Assembly (NCBI GenBank): GCA_963969495.1
Contig: OZ018324.1
Coordinates: forward strand, 161,723,758 to 161,787,757
From: Ceratothoa steindachneri
Lineage: Eukaryota; Arthropoda; Malacostraca; Isopoda; Cymothoidae
Reading direction: 5' to 3'
DNA: 64,000 nt
A program made the position numbers and the translations under genes. Of this stretch, positions 13,027-24,514 are shown in pieces (the stretch's first letter is position 1; each line of letters begins with the position of its first letter). The notes under the pieces were generated by a model that saw only the letters and a program-made list of their open reading frames with translations, had not been told where the DNA came from and made no database searches.

Positions 13027-13911
13027 TCTTACTGTCGTGGAATGACCGTTGGTTTTGATCACTATACTCTTTGACACCCTTTTAGTATCGGTATGCTTTA
13101 AGGGGCGTGAGTTACTTCTATGATGAAGTAGGCTTTGTTCTAAGAGTGCTATTCAGTGTTTTTTTTCTTAAGGAAGAGCTATTTTTAAACACATAAGGAT
13201 AAGAGAAAACACCAGAATCTACCAAAATAAACATGTATTTTAAACGAAACACTTAACTATTACAAACTAACAGTTACCACATTTCTATCTTTGGCATCAA
13301 AGATCTTTCAATGACAAAAACTAAACAAATAGGCTTCCCGTAAACATACCAATTACCGATTAGTATTTTTTTCGCGACTCTATTTGATTAGCGTTAAACA
13401 TTAAATTAATGTACTCTCGTCTACAAACACATATGACCTAGGTTCAAGAACAATGGTTTCTACTCTCCTTTAAAACTTGGGACGTACTAAACTTCTACTA
13501 TCGCAATAGAGATATAAAAATTATTTTTAACTTACAGGTAGGTATTAGGGATTGCCGGATGTCGCTGGAGGACTTATCTCTCGCTTTGAAGTGTTGAGGC
13601 CACTGGATAAATTTTCGTCAAGGAGGTATTGCTTGTCGCCTGTGACGGGGTTTGATTCTTCCACGTAATTAAAGAACGGGAGCTCGTTGGGGCTGGGTTC
13701 TTCTCCTCTCACTCTTACGGAGCTTGAGATGTGAGAGTCACTCGAGTGTGAGCGGCTTTGCTTTTCTTCAGTCGGACTTCTTTGCAGACTGCAAAGGCTT
13801 CTTCAGTATGGCACCGATATAAAGCTTGACTATTTAGGTTAATACGGCCCTGAAAGGGGTGATCGATTTTCTCAATCTGATCCTATCGTTTCTCACGGAA
13901 ATAGTCTTGTA
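13027..13911. other. unassigned; reverse-strand GTAAGT donor-like site near 13532
   Basis: No protein is recognised. On the minus strand ACCTGTAAGTT near 13530-13540 fits a splice donor. It lies downstream (leftward) of a minus-strand TATA-like CTATAAATAAG at 14128-14138, which would be compatible with a first exon or an LTR leader. This is suggestive only. Confidence 0.25.
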
Positions 13912-14112
13912 TGGCTGAAGGATCGATCTTCACGAACTAACCCTTCTTCTGGCGTATCGACTTCTAATCTTCTAGTCTGGATGAAAGATCGATCTTAACG
14001 AACTAATCTTTCTTCTGGCGAATCGACTACTAATAATCTTCTTGTCTGGCCGATGGATCGATCTTCACGAACTAATCCTCCTCTGGCGTATCGACTTCTG
14101 ATAATCCTCTTC
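13912..14112. repeat. 3 x about 68 bp minisatellite with GATCGATC
   Basis: Three imperfect direct units each contain GATCGATCTT, ACGAACTAA, TTCTGGCG and ATCGACT. The units start near 13912, 13979 and 14045. Confidence 0.85.
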
Positions 14113-14569
14113 TCTTTCTTTGCGGGGCTTATTTATAGGTGGATTGGCGCCCCATCTAAAGGGGGAAGCGACCAGGCCACAGAAGCGAAAAGGGGGAGGG
14201 GGGCAAGTGGTGAGTTAGCATCTGGGGAGAGCGAGAATTCCTGAGGTGGCACTGGGGTGCCCAAGTCAGCTCGCAAATTAGAGGCTCGCAACCGCACCGC
14301 TACTTGGCGTGCCTTCTGAATCGCACCGCTTTTTTCCATAACCACGGGTTTATGGGTCTCGTAGGTAATCCGATCGTAAGAGCGTCGTTTAAGGACCTTA
14401 GGTGGTCGCCTTAAAACAGATGTTAGCTCCAACTGCCCTCAGCGGCGGGGAGATCACACATGGTAAGCATTTTCTCCGGCTACCTTTCCCACGCTTCTCC
14501 TCATAAGGGAGGGGGGCTTTAATGTACCTATACTCCTCCAGGATGCTTAATGTAGCCATTTCTCCACAC

Positions 14570-14880
14570 TAACCAAGTCATTAATGTCAGGAAAGGCTAT
14601 CTTGTTCGAACCAACAATTATCCATTTGTAATTCTGAGATCTTTGGAACGAGAAAATCACCTCAGTAATTCTTATTAATTTGGAAAACACAAATTACAGA
14701 ATTAGAGATCAGCGAAAGCCTCTGAAGTCTCCTTGAAGTTAGTCCAGAAAAAGGGAAAAAAGATATCAGAATGAAGGAAGGCAGATAAAAAAAAGAGAAA
14801 TAGTATGTTTTATTGTTTTCTTCTATGGTCCCATGATAAACGGGGGAAGGGAGATCAAACGATCAAGCCAACCGATAACT
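14570..14880. repeat. dispersed repeat, segments D+B
   Basis: 14570-14800 is a direct repeat of 15974-16206 (about 90% by eye; shared blocks include GGCTATCTTGTTCGAA and ATTCTGAGATCTTTGG). 14796-14880 resembles the start of the 10585-10712 copy. Confidence 0.85.
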
Positions 14881-15919
14881 ATTGTCGTGCTATGACATTA
14901 CATTATATCAATACCATATTATATCTAGGAAGGAGGGACCAATAACTTAAAGGCGAACCGACAAGGGACGTAACGCCATGAGTTTCGACGCGCGGAACAG
15001 CGAGAAAAGAGTGTAACGAGGTCAGGTAAAATTTGGGCAATGGTAAAGCTCAAGGTTATTTAAAGAGGCATTTACAAAAATATAATTTTATTTACATAAA
15101 ATAAGAGAATTAATGGGCAAAATTACATCGGTAAACGAGGGAGGAATTGCAAAGTTATGCATCAGACTCTGAAGTTAAAAATTAATGCATTACACAAGGA
15201 GACTATTCCAATGGGGAGGATTAACTCAAATGGGTTGCTGAAGGAGAAGAGGGGTTGGCTTATAGAGGATTCCGGGTGAGACGTCAGGGTAAGGTTTCAC
15301 GGATGTCTTCTGCAGGAAAAAACGTGAGGGCGAGTGCGCTCGGAGCTTCTGGGCGGGAAGTTGACTTGATGACGGTTCTCCAAAGGGGAAAGGCGGGAAC
15401 GTCCGGTCCAGGGGAGAGTATTTCGGACACCCCAAAACGAGGGACAAACGAGGAGGGCTTTGACAGGAGTTGATGAGTGGAGTCGGAAAAATCGCTCGGT
15501 GGCGATCGTCAAATGGAATTACCACACCGGTTGGGTTAATTCCAAGACACCTAAGTTCAGCCGTCACTTTGCTTTGTCGTTAGCACCTGACTTGGAACTA
15601 GGGAAAACTTCTTGGGTCCGGGCGAGACTCCTGAACTCTGTGTCTCCCACATGAAAGACGAACCCCATATATCCGAGGCTCTTCCCGCGAGGGTGGTGGA
15701 AACAGCCCTACTCTCGAATGGCCTCGAATCTTTACGTCGAGGTGATTCTAACTTGCGAAAAGGTGGTCTGAGGTGGACGCGATTCGAGGCCACCGCTTGT
15801 GGATGGGGGGGGGGGGCGAGAAGGCTTACCAATTTAAGCCTAACTAAATTCTAGAAGTTTCTCCAGCGCATGGACGTCACTTCCGTGCTGGAAAAGAAAT
15901 TTCACGTGGAATTCCCCCT
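14881..15919. other. GC-richer unassigned block
   Basis: No protein family is recognised in six frames. There is a run of G at 15807-15816 and a minus-strand TATATGGGG string near 15663-15675. Composition differs from the AT-rich surroundings and resembles the LTR at 58.0-58.8 kb in style, so an old LTR is possible but not shown. Confidence 0.25.
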
Positions 15920-16206
15920 CAACTATCTAAAAATCTGGAAATTATTCGCCCCGAAACTGTTTCCTTTCATATCTAACCAAGTCATTAATTTCACGAAAGG
16001 CTATCTTGTTCGAATCAAGAATTATCCATTTGTAATTCTGAGATCTTTGGAACGAGAAAATCACCTCAGTAATTCTTATTAATTTGGAAAACACAAATTA
16101 CAGAATTAGAGATCAGCGAAAGCCTTTGAAGTCTCCTTGAAGTTAGTCCAGGAAAGTTAAAAAATATATCAGAATGAAGGAAGGCAGATAACAAAAAAAA
16201 GAGAAA
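15920..16206. repeat. dispersed repeat, segments C+D
   Basis: 15920-15970 matches the second half of the 10.6 kb copy and 15974-16206 matches 14570-14800. Both copies are in the same orientation, 1404 bases apart. The block holds no coding sequence that I recognise. Confidence 0.85.
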
Positions 16207-16434
16207 TGTAAATCCAGCATTAATTATACAAGTGATATTACAGTTATTATAACAATGAGTAGCCACTTTCACACTACTTTGGGCATATCTGTGAGACACT
16301 CTTCATTCACGCCAAGCAAAGCAAGTAACTGTATCTAAAAGACCAATTTAACATCTATAAAAAAAACTGTATCAATTGGATATTTTAACCTTCACTTTGC
16401 CGTCGCAGATATAACGTGCCGTGAAAACGCTCCT

Positions 16435-16525
16435 GTGTACTGTAAAGGCAAAATTTAAAACTATCCCGTGTACTGTAAAGGCAAAAATGAAAACTATCAC
16501 GTGTACTGCGAAGGCAAAAGCGAAT
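16435..16525. repeat. 33-bp tandem repeat, nearly three units
   Basis: GTGTACTGTAAAGGCAAAA recurs at 16435, 16468 and, with GC changes, at 16501. The period is 33 bases, so a minus-strand frame stays open through it, but no function is evident. Confidence 0.85.
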
Positions 16526-18065
16526 GTTAAAGCATACAATTAATACACTTATTTTTAGGGCGGTTGGATTGGTCGATTGAATACAGTCACTTGCTTGGCG
16601 TGGATGAAGAGTGTCCCCCAATTGTGGCTGATTTAGCATGAAGGTCGCTACTCATTGCTGTATTAATAGCATACCATCACTGCGTATAGTGCAGTTTTCC
16701 ACGCGTGTTTTTCCTTTTCTCTTTTAAAGAAGGAAATTAACGATCCCGTTCCTAACCATTTTGACTAAGACTTTTTCAACGATTTTCGAGAGTTAGAGCA
16801 AAGGGCACATAAAGGAAAATGGCTAATTGGAAAAGAAATAAGCGAGGCAACGCTGTCGAGATTCAAACCAATTCCTCTGCGGACCTTCTCCTGCCTCGGT
16901 CCACTCGACACTTCCTGCCGCAAGAAAGAATCAGGGTCACACAAGCCTCCCCCGCCCATTGCCCACTCGTAAGGCTACGCAGTAACTATTCTACATCTGG
17001 GTAATTTTATACGACAACTCCTCACTCTCTTCTTCTATTGTAGTATTAAGTACTTAAAGCCGTTGTTTATAGTCTCCCCTCCTCAACTCAAATAGCAAAG
17101 GTGACATTCTTTAGTATTTTAACCATTTCCATCTGGAGTTTATTTCTAAGATGGTAACAAGTAACATTTTGGATGGAACGTGCAAATGGATATTTCTCAA
17201 GAGGGGTAAAAATTAAAATATTGCAGCAGCGCCATTTCCTCTTTATTCCAAGCCAACCAATTTAATATTTGATTTCCTTGTAGAATATCACCGAAAGAAT
17301 TTCCATCGTTTTATTTATTTAATGTGTTGTTTAAATAAAAATGTGCCGTCTTAGGTTATCTAGATATAAATGGACTGTGGTGCATCTAAAACTTTCTGTT
17401 TAGGCACAATTGAAAATCTCATGCTTCTTTTATGATTCCCTTTCTCGAAGTTGCCGAACTATTTAATATTTATGAGGATAAACTTGCAAATCCACTCTTC
17501 TGTTGTTTACAGTTGACTTTTCTTCTCCAACTCGTTGAAACAAATCCGGACGGAGTTATTAGAATTTCGCACAATGTTTCTCTCTTCTTTTGTGTTCATT
17601 TTGATTGGGGTCTTAGCATTTTTGCCATGTGTAATGAGGTTTTCCTTTAAATTCACAAATCATCTGTAAATGATTTTGTTAATTGGCACAAAGTTGAAAT
17701 TGGCTCAACGTTGAAACTTCTTTGAGCACTAATCAGACCTATATTGCACTTAAACTACTGATTAATTCGGATAGAAAACTCGTTTGTTCCCTGATCCATC
17801 TTCAATACGGCTAACCATTTTGTATTGGCTAAACTTCTCACATTAAGGTTTGAGGCATGAATAAACATATATCAAAGGTGAGCCTGGATTTTTTCCTCTT
17901 CCTAATGATGTAGGTCTTTTTTTTACGTAAGTCCCATCTTTAAAAAGTATTAAAGTTTATTGGAGGGCTTATAACAGGGTCTTCTTAAAGTCAGGGTACA
18001 GGAAAAAAGCATATTTTCAATAAACAATTTTGGACTACATTTTATTTAATTGAAACATTAATAAA
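16526..18065. other. AT-rich unassigned sequence
   Basis: Several reading frames of 60-72 codons occur (for example 17432-17650, plus strand), but none resembles a known family and there is no neighbouring exon structure I can follow. Confidence 0.35.
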
Positions 18066-18480
18066 TAATATCTAGGAATGTGATTTCCACCATTTGTGAT
18101 GTAAAGTTCGATGCTTTCGTAGCGAAAATCCTCCGATGCATTGACTGCCAATTCCCGTCCATTTGATTACATTCATTTATGATGCGAAATTCCCTCAGGT
18201 GTCTCTTACCTTTAATTTTCATTGAGTACAACTTCTCTTAAAATACCCCAGAATAAGAAGTCAAGAAGGGCTGATGGGGTAAGGTCTGGTGGACGAGGAG
18301 ACCATTGTGAGAGTTCCCGTGTCCAGACTCTCGGGAGACTGTAATTAATGAAAAGCCAGGAAATATCGTCGGTATATCTCGAGTGGATATGGCGGCAAAG
18401 AGTATTGAAATGCGGGTACCCGAACGCCATCGTCGTCAAATCTCGCTTAAGCCCCCCCCCCCCTCCCCAAGAATTCAAAC
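18066..18480 (-). pseudogene. mariner/IS630-like transposase C-terminal fragment
   Basis: On the minus strand the frame ending at 18212 contains SPRPPDLTPS and FLFWGIL, a degraded form of the PRSPDLTP-x-DFFLWG block that carries the third catalytic Asp of Tc1/mariner-type transposases. Downstream, to about 18066, the translation keeps a RIINECNQMDGNW-like stretch consistent with the family C-terminus. The catalytic spacing is broken and no N-terminal half is seen. A poly-C run at 18450 interrupts the 5' side. Confidence 0.5.
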
Positions 18481-19180
18481 TTCCCCCGCATAATCGCGCT
18501 AGAAAGTATCACTTCGATTTTGAAAGTTTGAATTTTGAAGGAGGACATCCCAAAATTCCAACTGAATTTCAGTTAATTAACGGAAATTGAGGAAATTTGA
18601 ATCGATAAATTTAATTATGCAAAAAGTTTCGACTTATGACTTATTTGACCCGAAAGACTTGGGAAATGTAAAGAGCGCACCCGTAAAAGGGGTGACAGAT
18701 GTACATTTGCCTGCCTTTTGTATGTTGCTGGAGGCTTCTATGCGCCCTCTTAGCCACAGCATACAGGGTTAATGAGATTTTTTTCGACCTCCTCTTCATT
18801 CTAGACTGTTTACCTACTCCTTTTCTATTCACTTTCTACTTTGCCTATCCCACCCTTTTAAATAAATAGTTCCTCGTTGGATTAGGAGTTTTTCCTTGTT
18901 ATTAATAACAGGGGAACAATTTTAATCACATTTTCTGTGACTTAGATTTATCTGCCAATTTTAATTCATTTTTTAATGGTGATTTCAACTATATAATCCA
19001 TTTTTACCTACATGCTATAGTTATTCTGTAATTTCTATTTTCTCATTTCCGCGAAAACTACCCTCCGGACGGACAGAGAAAGCAAATACTTCACAGTACA
19101 TAGTAGTAAGATAGTAATAAGTGTTATTGTGCAAATAATTGACATTATTGTTTCTTTTTTCAGGTCTCATGTTAGAGTGA

Positions 19181-20874
19181 TGGCTTCGTCAAGAGGAAAT
19201 TGTGTTAATGATCCAGGCACCTTCTGCTACATATGTGGCTGTTACATGCTAGTTCCTCAACTGCGCAAAATATCGAACTTTGTGATCCGCACTTATAAGG
19301 AATATTTTGATGTTCCTCTTGGCAATCAAAATAAGAAGTGGGCCCCACATGCTGTTTGCCATAGTTGTGTGGAACATCTTCGTGAGTGGAGGAAAGACAA
19401 GAGAAATGGTCTCCCTTTTGGGATTCCCATTGTGTGGCGAGAGCCAAAGAATCATGTATCGTACTGTTATTTCTTTCTGGTGAATACTAAAGGGATTGGC
19501 AAGAAAAATCGGCACAAGATCGACTACCTCAACATTCCCTCGACGATCCAGCCAGTACCTCATTCTGAGCCTTTACCAGTTCCAATTTTCAGTGGATATG
19601 CTTCCTCTGAGGATGAAAATGATGTACCTGATATGGACGTCCATGGAATGGATTCAGAGTCTTCAGATTCATCATCAGATGCTGAACAGTCATTAGCTCC
19701 TCATTGTTTCAATCAAGAGGATTTGAATGACTTGATACGTGATTTGGCGCTCTCCAAGAAAGCTGCAGAACTTTTAGCCTCCAGGTTGAGTGAAAGACAT
19801 ATGCTTGTCGGTACGGGTATCATATTAACGAACAAAGGAGAGTATATTTGTTAAGTATTTCTCTGAGGAAAAACAATTTGTATACTGCCACGATGTTCCT
19901 GGCCTGTTTACTGAGTTGGGACTTGGCACCTATAGCTCTGCTGAGTGGAGACTGTTTTTGAAAAGCCCCACGCGTAGCCTCAAGTGTGTCCTTTTGCATA
20001 ATGGCAATAACTTTGTTGCAGTTCCTCTCGGTCACTCTGTCCATCTGCGAAAAACTCACGATGATATAAGATTGCTCATCGATTTACTTAAGTACCATGA
20101 ACACAATTGGATCATATGTGTAGACCTTAAGATGGTCAACTTCCTCCTTGGCCAGCAGAAGGGATATGCAAAGTTTTCATGTTATATTGGTATGTGGGAC
20201 AGTCGAGCCCGTGACAAACACTGGTCCCAAAAAGATTTGCCAGTTCGGAAAACTTTGGAAGCAGGAATGCCAAACATTGTTAATGAGCCAATCGTAAGTC
20301 GAGAGAAGATCGTTTTCCCTCCACTTCATCTCAAACTGGCGTTGATGAAGCAGTATGTCAAGGCGTTGAGCACTGACAATGATTGTTTTCAGTACATAGT
20401 ATCAGCGTTTCCTACTTTGTCATACGAAAAAATTGAAGCAGGAGTATTTGATGGTTCCCAAATCCAAAGACTTCTGAGTGATTCTAGATTCGTGAACACC
20501 ATGAATGAAAAAGAGAAGGCAGCCTGGCTCTCATTTTCTGCCGTTGTTCGTAACTTCTTGGGAAACAAAAAACGCATAACTATGAGAATCTGGTTACTAA
20601 TATGCTTTTAGCATATCGTGATCTGGGATGCAACATGAGTGTGAAGCTGCATTTCCTAAATAGTCACTTCGACCTTCTCCCAGAGAATCTGGGAGCCATG
20701 AGCGACGAACAAGGGGAACGCTTCCATCAGGATTTGATGACGATGGAAGAGCGCTACCAAGCTCACTGGGATAGACACATGATGGCGGACTAATGCTGGA
20801 CGATTAGAAGAGATAAGCCAGAGAAGACTTACAAGAGAAATAGTTACAAACGCAAATTTTCGCCCGATTGAAAT
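19181..20874 (+). pseudogene. multicopy arthropod family of unknown function (MASSRGNC / SDEQGERFHQD type), broken
   Basis: Three frame-shifted pieces (19181-19854, about 19860-20611, 20602-20874) form one protein. I recognise the family as a very common uncharacterised one in arthropod genomes, probably mobile or repeatedly duplicated; no biochemical function is known to me. The N-terminus has two CxxC-type pairs (CYICGC, CHSC), a likely zinc site. An acidic serine-rich region follows at about residues 155-185. The C-terminal hallmark is SDEQGERFHQDL. Breaks are a frame change near 19850, another at the A-run near 20570, and TAA at 20791-20793 where MAD-Tyr-CW is expected. A pyrimidine tract ending in CAG (TTTCTTTTTTCAG, to 19163) just before the ATG looks like a splice acceptor. 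AATAAA-like signals lie near 20910 and 20981. Confidence 0.6.
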
Positions 20875-21333
20875 CAAGAAGAGGTCCTCCAGCCTGATGT
20901 ACGGTTATTAATAAATTAACATCTATTCGATTACAGTATTTGTAATCCTAATGTGTAATTCAAGTTTCTTCTCATATGAAATAAAATGTTTGTGCAAAAA
21001 AACATTCTTTACTATAAATAACGCAAAAGGGTGATTCAAAATTACTTCAGGGCATGATGATAGGCGTGATAAAATGAAAATTATTGTATAATATTAGTTA
21101 TTGATATTACGAAATATCTGTAGCATTTAGAGAGAATCCGATTTCAGATTTGAATTCAGTATGTTCGAATTAGGTAGGAATATGTACTATTGTCAATTCA
21201 CCAAATACATTGTTCCCCAGTGTAATTAACTGCGGAGAGCCTAAATTCAAAATACTACGGGTCCTTTCCTGATCGTATGAAAAAAACAAACATGTTCGCA
21301 ACACGTTGAAATAATAGAATAACCTTAGCCATT

Positions 21334-21334
<1 letters not shown>
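20875..21334. other. 3' flank of the multicopy gene; nothing else seen
   Basis: AT-rich sequence containing the two AATAAA-type signals. No coding similarity noticed. Confidence 0.4.
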
Positions 21335-21365
<31 letters not shown>

Positions 21366-21366
21366 C
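21335..21366. repeat. (ATC)n microsatellite
   Basis: About ten ATC trinucleotides in a row. Confidence 0.95.
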
Positions 21367-21667
21367 TAACTCTATAATTTAAGAAGGGGATTTTTTTGAG
21401 TATTTGAATAATAATTTCATCTTAGTTTGGTTATGACTTATGTTTTTTATCAAAGTTATTTCTAATAATTCTTTTATAATATCAAAAAACAAAATGGTGA
21501 AGTTCAAAAATAAATATAAGTATCGAAATTTTGTGAATTTTTTAAAACTCAAAGAATTACAAATGGTGAAGTTCAGAAAATTTATTTTTATGTATCTTCT
21601 TCTATAACTATATTTTAGCAACGTGATATTTCGAAAGGGGGGAAGTTTAGTTTAGAGTTTATTTTTA

Positions 21668-22030
21668 ATCAATCAATCAATCATTCCCTGTGGCACCCAC
21701 GGAGATGCACAGGGCCTCAATGAACTCACACCACCACGCTCTATCTTGAGCTAATGCGTGAAGAACTTCCCAACAATCATCTCCTGCTTTCCGCCTCATA
21801 GTCCTTATCCAAATCTCCCTAGGCCTACTCTACCTCTTTTACCAGGGGCCACCAACCATGGTGCATCCCGAACTATACCCTGCTTTCTATAAACATGACC
21901 TAACCATTTCCAACGAAAAAATCTAACAAACTCATCGATCGGTTGCACCCCCATTATTTCTCTGATTCTGGTATTTGACACTCTTCTATCCCACCATTTA
22001 ACTCTCAATACTCGTCGCAAAGCCTATTTT
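21668..22030 (-). pseudogene. LINE C-terminal fragment with (TTGA/GATT)n tail
   Basis: On the minus strand the frame from 22020 contains RRVLRVKWWDRRVSN, WKWLGHVYRK and PGKRGR, the WLGHVLR-type C-terminal region found after the reverse transcriptase in several LINE clades. A second frame then gives a DDCWEVLHALAQDRAWW-like stretch, so there is one frameshift near 21805. The coding part ends in a GATTGATT repeat at 21668-21685 (read minus), a typical RTE-like 3' tail. The copy is 5'-truncated at about 22030. Confidence 0.75.
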
Positions 22031-24436
22031 CAATTGGCGAAGTTCAGAAAAGTTATAAAAATTTAACCATGGCTGCTTTTTTTTAGATTTTATTTTTAAT
22101 CTTAGTAGCGAAGCACAAGCTCCGGAGTGGCGAAGCCACTGCCTGGTGTTTTATATATTTCTCAACTTTAAAAAAATAAAAATAATAAAATATAAAAAAA
22201 GAGTTATTTATTCCGACTCAAATTAAGCTTTCAGTGTAAAATATTTTATTCCTAATAATAAAAATAGTTGCCATCTTATTTCTCACCTCTATCCTAAGAG
22301 TTTTACTAGCCTCATTATTTTGTGCTTAGTAGGGGATCACGGGTTGATATAAAAAGGGTCCGTTCTTTAGTGTTTGTGGCTAATATAACTCTCATTTGAT
22401 GAATCACATTGACTCAGCTAAGTCATTCAATGACCGCCAATGCCTCAATGCAGTGCTGCATCGCTCTTGAGTGGTATCATTAAAACAATAAACTGTAAAA
22501 ATGACAGGGAGTGGAGAGACGGAGTGAATAGAGAAATGTTTAATAAGTCCTTATCTTCAAGGAGTGGATAGGTCTGCGAATTAATTTCTCTTGGGTCCTT
22601 TGACCCTTCATTACCCGCCAATTCCCTCACTGATCGACAGTTGACATACTTTTCGGTAAGTTGCCTCCAGTTGATAATTACCCCTTAACGTCTGCGGGCT
22701 GAGTGGACAACAAGACATCATTGATGCGTTCGAGCTTGTAACCCGCCTCCCGTCTTCGAACTTCCCTTTAGCACATTTTCGTTATATCCTCCCCCCCCCC
22801 CCATTCTTCAAGAAGGAAGATACGCATCCCCCCCTTTCCCTTCATTTATGCGATGCGATATGAATAAGAATTGCTCCACCCGCAAGCTCCGAAAGAATTA
22901 AGTTGCATATTGAACGCAGCCATTGTTTCCCAACCAGTGCGTTTGTCTGGGCGGGAGTTGAGGAGTACTTCAACCCGAAAAGTGATAGGCTTTGCCAATG
23001 CGCCTTGCATTCGTGTGAAGCGCAACAACGAAAGAGTTTTCGCAAGATTCCTTCCCCCTCTTCTGAACCATCAAAGGAGGACTCGTCTTCAAGGAAAACG
23101 GAAGTTTTTGCCGAAGCTCAATTACAGAATGAGGCGAGTAGCTACCGGTAGATGTTGAAGTTTCTCTGATTTCAGTAAGACCCCCAACCCCCAAAGAGTC
23201 CAATATTTGTTTCAATTATAAAGACAATTTTTGGCAAACAAAATTAGCTAAAGTTTGTCCACGTATGCGAGGAAAGACGGGGTTCAACCCAACTTAATAA
23301 CCAAATTAAGCCTAACCTACAGCATTTAAACCTAGTTTAAGCTTAGTCAACCTACCTGAGCGTGCTGACGAGGGCGCCACATTGTCTGCACTCTGACAGC
23401 ATGACAGCGATTAAGTCAGCAGTTCGGAAAGCATGGTCAAATAGATGGATAATGTGGACCGGAATTTAAGGTTCACTCCCACATTTTTCCCGTACCTGCC
23501 CCCTTCCCGCCTTTGCGTCAACGGTCCTAGGTCATTTATTTTGGTCGGGAGAAACCCGTCCCTAAACCTTTCCGTCAAGATTCATTGCTCGCTCAGACGG
23601 TAATTCACCTGCCCTAATCTGAGGGAGCTCCGTGAGAGGGACTTTTCCCAGTACCGCGACATTATTAAATTATTTTTAATGCTGGCTCAAGTCCCTGAGA
23701 GGGCGGGTCTCCCTCCAAACTAGAATGAACCTTTTTCTTTCCTTGTTTTTGGTAGCTACTTTTTATTTTGTTGTCTTGTTTCTTTCTTTTTAAAGTAGCC
23801 TATAGATAGGCTTATCTGAAATTTCGGCAGCTATGCCTTTGCTCGCGGCGCCAGAAAGAAACCTAAAGTGAGAAAAAAATGTCTTTTTATGAAAAAAAAA
23901 ATGGTTCCTAAAATAAAAAAAAAATCCTTAGAAAAGAATCCTAATTTAAAAAAAATTATCTTTCAATAAAAATTAAAAAAATCTTCGCAGCAGTTGGGGA
24001 AAAGCATTATTACGATACAAACAAGGATAAAGAGCAGATACCACACAGCTCTACTAAGCTGTCCTCGCTGAACGCCGCAATATCTTGACCGAGGTGAGTG
24101 AGAATCGGAGGGGAGTCCGAACTTGTTAATTTTACCACCTACCTTTTTCATTCGTCGACAAGGAGGAACAACCAGAAAGTGAAATTCATAAATAGATCAG
24201 AATGACATTTTTTGAAAACCCCGTGAACACAGGGTCCTCGAGATATTAAGGTGCACGAATGGTGGTGCCAAAGTGTTATGCCACAAACCACCGAGCAGGG
24301 AACCCTTCATGGCCCAAGGGAGAGCCCCCCATTATGTGTCAAGGAAGTGGAAATAGAAACCACTTCGATAATTTCCATGACCGAGGAGTAATGTGTTGTG
24401 AGTGAGAATGATGAGGAATCGAAGAGACAGCGCGCA

Positions 24437-24438
<2 letters not shown>
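22031..24438. other. unassigned sequence with hairpin motif, C-run and A-rich stretch
   Basis: GTGGCGAAGCCAC, a hairpin with a GAA loop, lies near 22122-22135 beside CTCCGGAG. A C-run lies at 22789-22802 and an A-rich stretch at 23870-23990. Short frames at 22840-23160 overlap on both strands and none is recognised. GGTGAAGTTCA-like strings recur at about 21494, 21562 and 22035. Confidence 0.35.

Positions 24439-24512
<74 letters not shown>
24439..24512. repeat. (TA)n microsatellite
   Basis: Thirty-seven uninterrupted TA units. Confidence 0.97.

Positions 24513-24514
<2 letters not shown>

Noticed and set aside
14570..16206. The direct repeats at 14.57 and 15.97 kb as LTRs of one element
   Set aside because: No TG...CA ends, no primer site or polypurine tract, and no pol between them. 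The third permuted copy at 10.6 kb fits a satellite-like unit better.
22842..23215. Five overlapping frames on both strands
   Set aside because: None shows a recognisable domain and they exclude one another.
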